Source of the DNA: an uncultured Pelagibacteraceae bacterium
Lineage (GTDB): Bacteria > Pseudomonadota > Alphaproteobacteria > Pelagibacterales > Pelagibacteraceae
NCBI GenBank assembly: GCA_902578115.1
Contig: CACHBR010000004.1
Span: 1 to 64,000, forward strand
Length of the DNA: 64,000 bases
Direction of reading: 5' to 3'
The position numbers and the translations under genes are program-made. A model generated the notes under the pieces. It did not search any database and was not told where the DNA came from. It saw only the letters and a list, made by a program, of their open reading frames with translations. Below are positions 57,479 through 64,000 of the stretch, one piece after another. The first letter of the stretch is position 1. Each line of letters begins with the position of its first letter.

Positions 57479-58149
57479 AAAAAAAGAATATTTTTTTTTG
57501 GTTTTTTCTTTTTATTTTATTAACTACATTTTATTTTGATTTTAATAAAACTAAATTAGCAGAAACTTTTAAAATAAAAAAAATTGAGATCCATGGTGTA
57601 GAAAATGCAGATATAAATTTGTTAAATCTCAGATTAGAAAGATTTAAATATAATAACTTTTTTTTAATAAATCGAAGTCAAATAGCTTCTTCTATAATTG
57701 ATATTGATTTTATTAATAAAGTTTTAATAAAAAAAATATATCCTGATAAGGTTGAGATAAAAATAAAGGAACATAAGATTATAGGTATAATTATAAAAAA
57801 TAAAAATAAATATATTTTAAGTAAAGACGGAATAATTATTAAAAAATTTGATAAAAAATTTGAAACATTACCAATCATTTACGGAAAAGAAGCTCAAAAT
57901 TTTTTTCCTCAATTTTATAAATCTCTTAAAGAAACAAATTTTGATATTAATAAAATCGAATTTTTTAAATATTTTGATACAAGGCGGTGGGATATATTTC
58001 TCAAAAGTGGCAGACTAATCAAACTTCCTAGTAATGAAAATGATACTAAGCAATCTATATTCAAATTTATGTCAATTAGTAAAGACAAAAAATTTGATAA
58101 ATTTAAAATATTTGATTTTCGAGTAAAGAATCAATTAATAATAAAGTAA
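57475..58149 (+). CDS. ftsQ: Cell division protein FtsQ
   Basis: Bitopic divisome protein: N-terminal helix FFWFFLFILLTTFYFDF, then a POTRA domain (FKIKKIEIHGVENADINLLNLRL ... INKVLIKKIYPDKVEIKIKEHKIIGII) and the FtsQ beta domain (YILSKDGIIIK, DTRRWDIFLKSGRLIKLPS). At 224 aa it is on the short side for the family. It overlaps ddl by 4 and is six bases before ftsA, the classical ddl-ftsQ-ftsA order. The ftsZ gene expected after ftsA is elsewhere. Confidence 0.93.
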   Translation: MKKKNIFFWFFLFILLTTFYFDFNKTKLAETFKIKKIEIHGVENADINLLNLRLERFKYNNFFLINRSQIASSIIDIDFINKVLIKKIYPDKVEIKIKEHKIIGIIIKNKNKYILSKDGIIIKKFDKKFETLPIIYGKEAQNFFPQFYKSLKETNFDINKIEFFKYFDTRRWDIFLKSGRLIKLPSNENDTKQSIFKFMSISKDKKFDKFKIFDFRVKNQLIIK

Positions 58150-58155
58150 AAAACA

Positions 58156-59331
58156 ATGGATGAAAAATTAATCATAGAGTTAGACAATGATAAAATTAAG
58201 TATGCTGTTTTTAAAACTAATAAAGAACAGGATTATAAACTATTAAGAAATAAAATCTCAACAAATGCAGGAATTAAAAAAGGAAAAATTCTTGATTTTG
58301 AATACTCATCAAAAATAATAAGTAATGATCTTAATGAAATTGAAAAAAATGTTAACAAAGTTTTTAAAAGTATCTCCGTTGTTTTGAATCAAAAAGATGT
58401 ATTTTGTACAAACTTATGTGGTTTTAAAAAGTTAAATGGTTCAAAAGTTGAAAAGAGAGACCTGGACTTCATTTTAAATGAAGCGAAAAATTCTATTTCC
58501 AAAAACCAGAAAAATAATTCTATACTTCATATTTTGAATTCTAATTTTATTTTAGATAAAACAAAACAAGATAAAGTACCATTAAATATATTTGGAGACC
58601 ATTTGAGTTTACATATGACTTTTGTTTCTATACCAGATAATAATTTAAAAAATATTAAGGAGATTTTTAATAATAGTGATTTAAAAATTGATAGAATAAT
58701 TAGTAAACCTTTTGCTGAAAATATTAATTTACTTAATTCAAATAAAAAATTAAAAAATTTTATTTCAATAAATATTGGAAATGAGCTTTCAACTATTACT
58801 TTATGTCAAGATTCTTCTCTTGTTTTCTTTAAAACTTTCCCATTTGGGTCCAATTCAATTTATAATGATATAAATCAACTTTGCTCTTTATCGAAAAATG
58901 AAGCAAAAACAATTATTGAAAATTTAGAAAATAATAAATCAATATATATAGATAGGAAATTTTTTGTTAATTCAGATTATAAAAAAATAAGTTTAAATCA
59001 TTTTAAAGAAATAATTAATGTTAGAATAAAAGAAATGTTAAATTATACTTTTAATAGCAATAAAGATTTAATTTATTATAAGAAAAAAATTGGAAAAATA
59101 AATATTTTTTTTGAAGATATTGATATTTACAAAAATTTGGGTGAAATCTTTAAAAGCCACTTAGATCTTAACGATCAAAAAATTCTTATAGAAAATTTCA
59201 CTGACGATGACCTCGGGACACTTTATGGAGCAGCTGAATTAATATTTAAAGGTTGGCCCAATGAGGCGTTACCTTTCTCTATTAAAAAAAAGTCAATAAT
59301 ATCTGGTTTTTTCGATCGTTTTTTTAGCTAA
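58156..59331 (+). CDS. ftsA: Divergent FtsA-like actin-family division protein
   Basis: 391 aa in the ftsA slot. The SHS2/1C-domain pattern is recognisable (ILHILNSNFILDKTKQDKVPLNIFGDHLSLHMTFVSIPDNNLKNI), and the C-terminus ends in a basic, hydrophobic helix (FSIKKKSIISGFFDRFFS) like the FtsA membrane anchor. The nucleotide motifs are not: phosphate-1 reads IIELDNDKIKYAVF (about 6-19) where D-I-G-S/T-x-K is usual, phosphate-2 reads ISINIGNELSTITL (203-216), and the adenosine loop lacks its Gly-Gly pair (INIFFEDIDIYKNLG, 315-329). It may bind membrane and FtsZ without normal ATP use. It follows ftsQ by 6 bases. Confidence 0.8.
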   Translation: MDEKLIIELDNDKIKYAVFKTNKEQDYKLLRNKISTNAGIKKGKILDFEYSSKIISNDLNEIEKNVNKVFKSISVVLNQKDVFCTNLCGFKKLNGSKVEKRDLDFILNEAKNSISKNQKNNSILHILNSNFILDKTKQDKVPLNIFGDHLSLHMTFVSIPDNNLKNIKEIFNNSDLKIDRIISKPFAENINLLNSNKKLKNFISINIGNELSTITLCQDSSLVFFKTFPFGSNSIYNDINQLCSLSKNEAKTIIENLENNKSIYIDRKFFVNSDYKKISLNHFKEIINVRIKEMLNYTFNSNKDLIYYKKKIGKINIFFEDIDIYKNLGEIFKSHLDLNDQKILIENFTDDDLGTLYGAAELIFKGWPNEALPFSIKKKSIISGFFDRFFS

Positions 59332-59396
59332 ATCGTAGTCTTTTGTAACATTAGTTGTTTTCAGTAGTTTTTTAAATTTCTATATAAACTTGAGTC

Positions 59397-60329
59397 ATGT
59401 GGGACAAATATCAAAAAACAGTAAATAGTGAAACGAACTTTTCAGGAATCGGATTGCACTCTGGTGTAAAAGTTGACGTTACATTAGTTCCAGGTAATTC
59501 AAATTCAGGAATAGTTTTTAAGAGAACAGATTTAGAAAAAGACAATGAAATTGTTGCTAATTTTAAAAATGTATCTTCAGCAAAATTGTGTACTAAAATT
59601 GAGAATAATCATGGTGTAAGTGTTTCAACTATAGAGCATTTACTTGCAGCGTTTTATGTGTGTGGAATTGACAATATCATTGTAAATTTAAATGGTCCCG
59701 AAGTCCCTATTATGGACGGTTCAGCGAAAGAATTTGTAAAGATTATAAATGAGGTAGGATTAAAAACACTTGAAGGCAAAAGGAAGTTTGTAAGAGTCAA
59801 AAAAAGTGTTGAATTAAAAAAAGAAGATGGGAGAACAATAAGTGCAAAACCGTCAAGCCAAACTTTTGATGTAAAGTTTACATTAAATTACAAAAAAAAC
59901 CCTTTAATTAAAACACAAATAAATAAAATAAATTTTGCGGAAAAAAATTTAGAAGACATTGTAGTTGCAAGGACTTTCTGCTTATACGAAGATATAGAGA
60001 TGATAAAATCTATGGGACTTGCCAAAGGTGGAAGTTTAGATAATGCCATAGTTGTTAGAGGCAATGAAGTTTTAAATAGGGGTGGACTTAGATCTAAAAA
60101 AGAATTTGTAAATCACAAAATACTCGACCTAGTCGGAGATTTCATGCTTTCAGGAACTAGATTAATTGGTTCGGTAGAATGTTTTCACGGTGGTCATGCA
60201 TTGACTATTGAATTCTTAAAAAAGATTTTTTCTAATAAAAATAACTATGAAGTTGTAGAAAGTCATTCTTTATTCTCTAATGTAAGAAAAATCATTCCTC
60301 TTAATAAGAGATTTGCTGTAAACGCTTAA
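59397..60329 (+). CDS. lpxC: UDP-3-O-acyl-GlcNAc deacetylase (LpxC)
   Basis: Committed zinc enzyme of lipid A synthesis. Active-site segments: FSGIGLHSGVKVDVTLVPG, STIEHLLAAFYVCGIDNIIVNLNGPEVPIMDGSA (zinc His), NHKILDLVGDFMLSG (zinc His and Asp) and GHALTIEFLKKI (catalytic His). Length 310 aa is normal. Starts 65 bases after ftsA; that gap may hold its own promoter (TATATA about 18 bases before the ATG). The neighbours ftsA and bamD are as in many alphaproteobacteria apart from the missing ftsZ. Confidence 0.97.
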   Translation: MWDKYQKTVNSETNFSGIGLHSGVKVDVTLVPGNSNSGIVFKRTDLEKDNEIVANFKNVSSAKLCTKIENNHGVSVSTIEHLLAAFYVCGIDNIIVNLNGPEVPIMDGSAKEFVKIINEVGLKTLEGKRKFVRVKKSVELKKEDGRTISAKPSSQTFDVKFTLNYKKNPLIKTQINKINFAEKNLEDIVVARTFCLYEDIEMIKSMGLAKGGSLDNAIVVRGNEVLNRGGLRSKKEFVNHKILDLVGDFMLSGTRLIGSVECFHGGHALTIEFLKKIFSNKNNYEVVESHSLFSNVRKIIPLNKRFAVNA

Positions 60330-60377
60330 TTCTAAGACCATTTTACGCCAAGTGTTTTTTTTGTTATTAATAACTTA

Positions 60378-63999
<3,622 letters not shown>

Positions 64000-64000
64000 T

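Overview
The window looks like a contiguous piece of a streamlined, very A+T-rich alphaproteobacterial chromosome, most probably Pelagibacterales (SAR11) or a close relative. Evidence: proteins rich in Lys, Asn and Ile; genes that abut or overlap almost everywhere; single-copy housekeeping genes; and alphaproteobacterial neighbourhoods (lgt-midA-pgeF, carAB/yqeY-dnaG-rpoD, petABC, lpxC-bamD-ligA next to a division/cell-wall (dcw) cluster, an ELM1-family gene). I see no IS element, prophage, CRISPR array, rRNA operon or clear pseudogene. The species assignment is inference from content, not from a marker search.

Layout. 1-3721: a TPR protein cut by the left edge, ispE, tRNA-Gln(UUG) and a CCA-adding enzyme. 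3723-7724: greA and hemF on the minus strand, then the cytochrome bc1 operon petABC. 7701-13722: a minus-strand run lgt-midA-pgeF-prs-rplY-pth-ychF. 13779-17374: ubiK, a MarR/OmpR/histidine-kinase cassette resembling petP-petR plus a kinase, and ilvE. 17375-23099: a tight minus-strand operon uvrB-SDR-folB-uvrC-pgsA. 23134-27361: an aspartate aminotransferase, then guaC, trxB and a DFR-like SDR. 27445-29256: a small plus-strand cluster of ELM1-like protein, 2-oxoglutarate oxygenase and Cys-rich mini-protein. 29253-39010: carAB divergent from yqeY-dnaG-rpoD and a putative sugar O-methyltransferase. 39062-41717: a CAU tRNA, mlaC and mlaA, an AmpD-like amidase and RNase P RNA (rnpB). 41790-63240: a 20-kb division and wall cluster mraZ-ftsZ-rsmH-ftsL-ftsI-murE/F-mraY-murD-ftsW-murG-murC-murB-ddl-ftsQ-ftsA-lpxC-bamD-ligA. 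63229-end: the 3' part of an M24 aminopeptidase P.

The most notable features are in the dcw region. ftsZ sits between mraZ and rsmH instead of after ftsA. murE and murF form one 949-residue ORF. FtsA keeps its overall pattern but seems to have lost all three actin-type nucleotide-binding signatures. A strong promoter before mraZ carries three CCCAT repeats at exact 10-bp spacing, a likely MraZ operator. Elsewhere, DnaG has lost three of its four zinc ligands, a FolM-like reductase and folB are embedded between uvrB and uvrC, and an ELM1/oxygenase/Cys-rich trio has no assigned role.

All seven convergent protein-gene pairs overlap or meet within one base, leaving no room for ordinary intrinsic terminators. 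I saw no well-supported intrinsic terminator. I could not run searches, so family calls rest on motifs, lengths and gene context.
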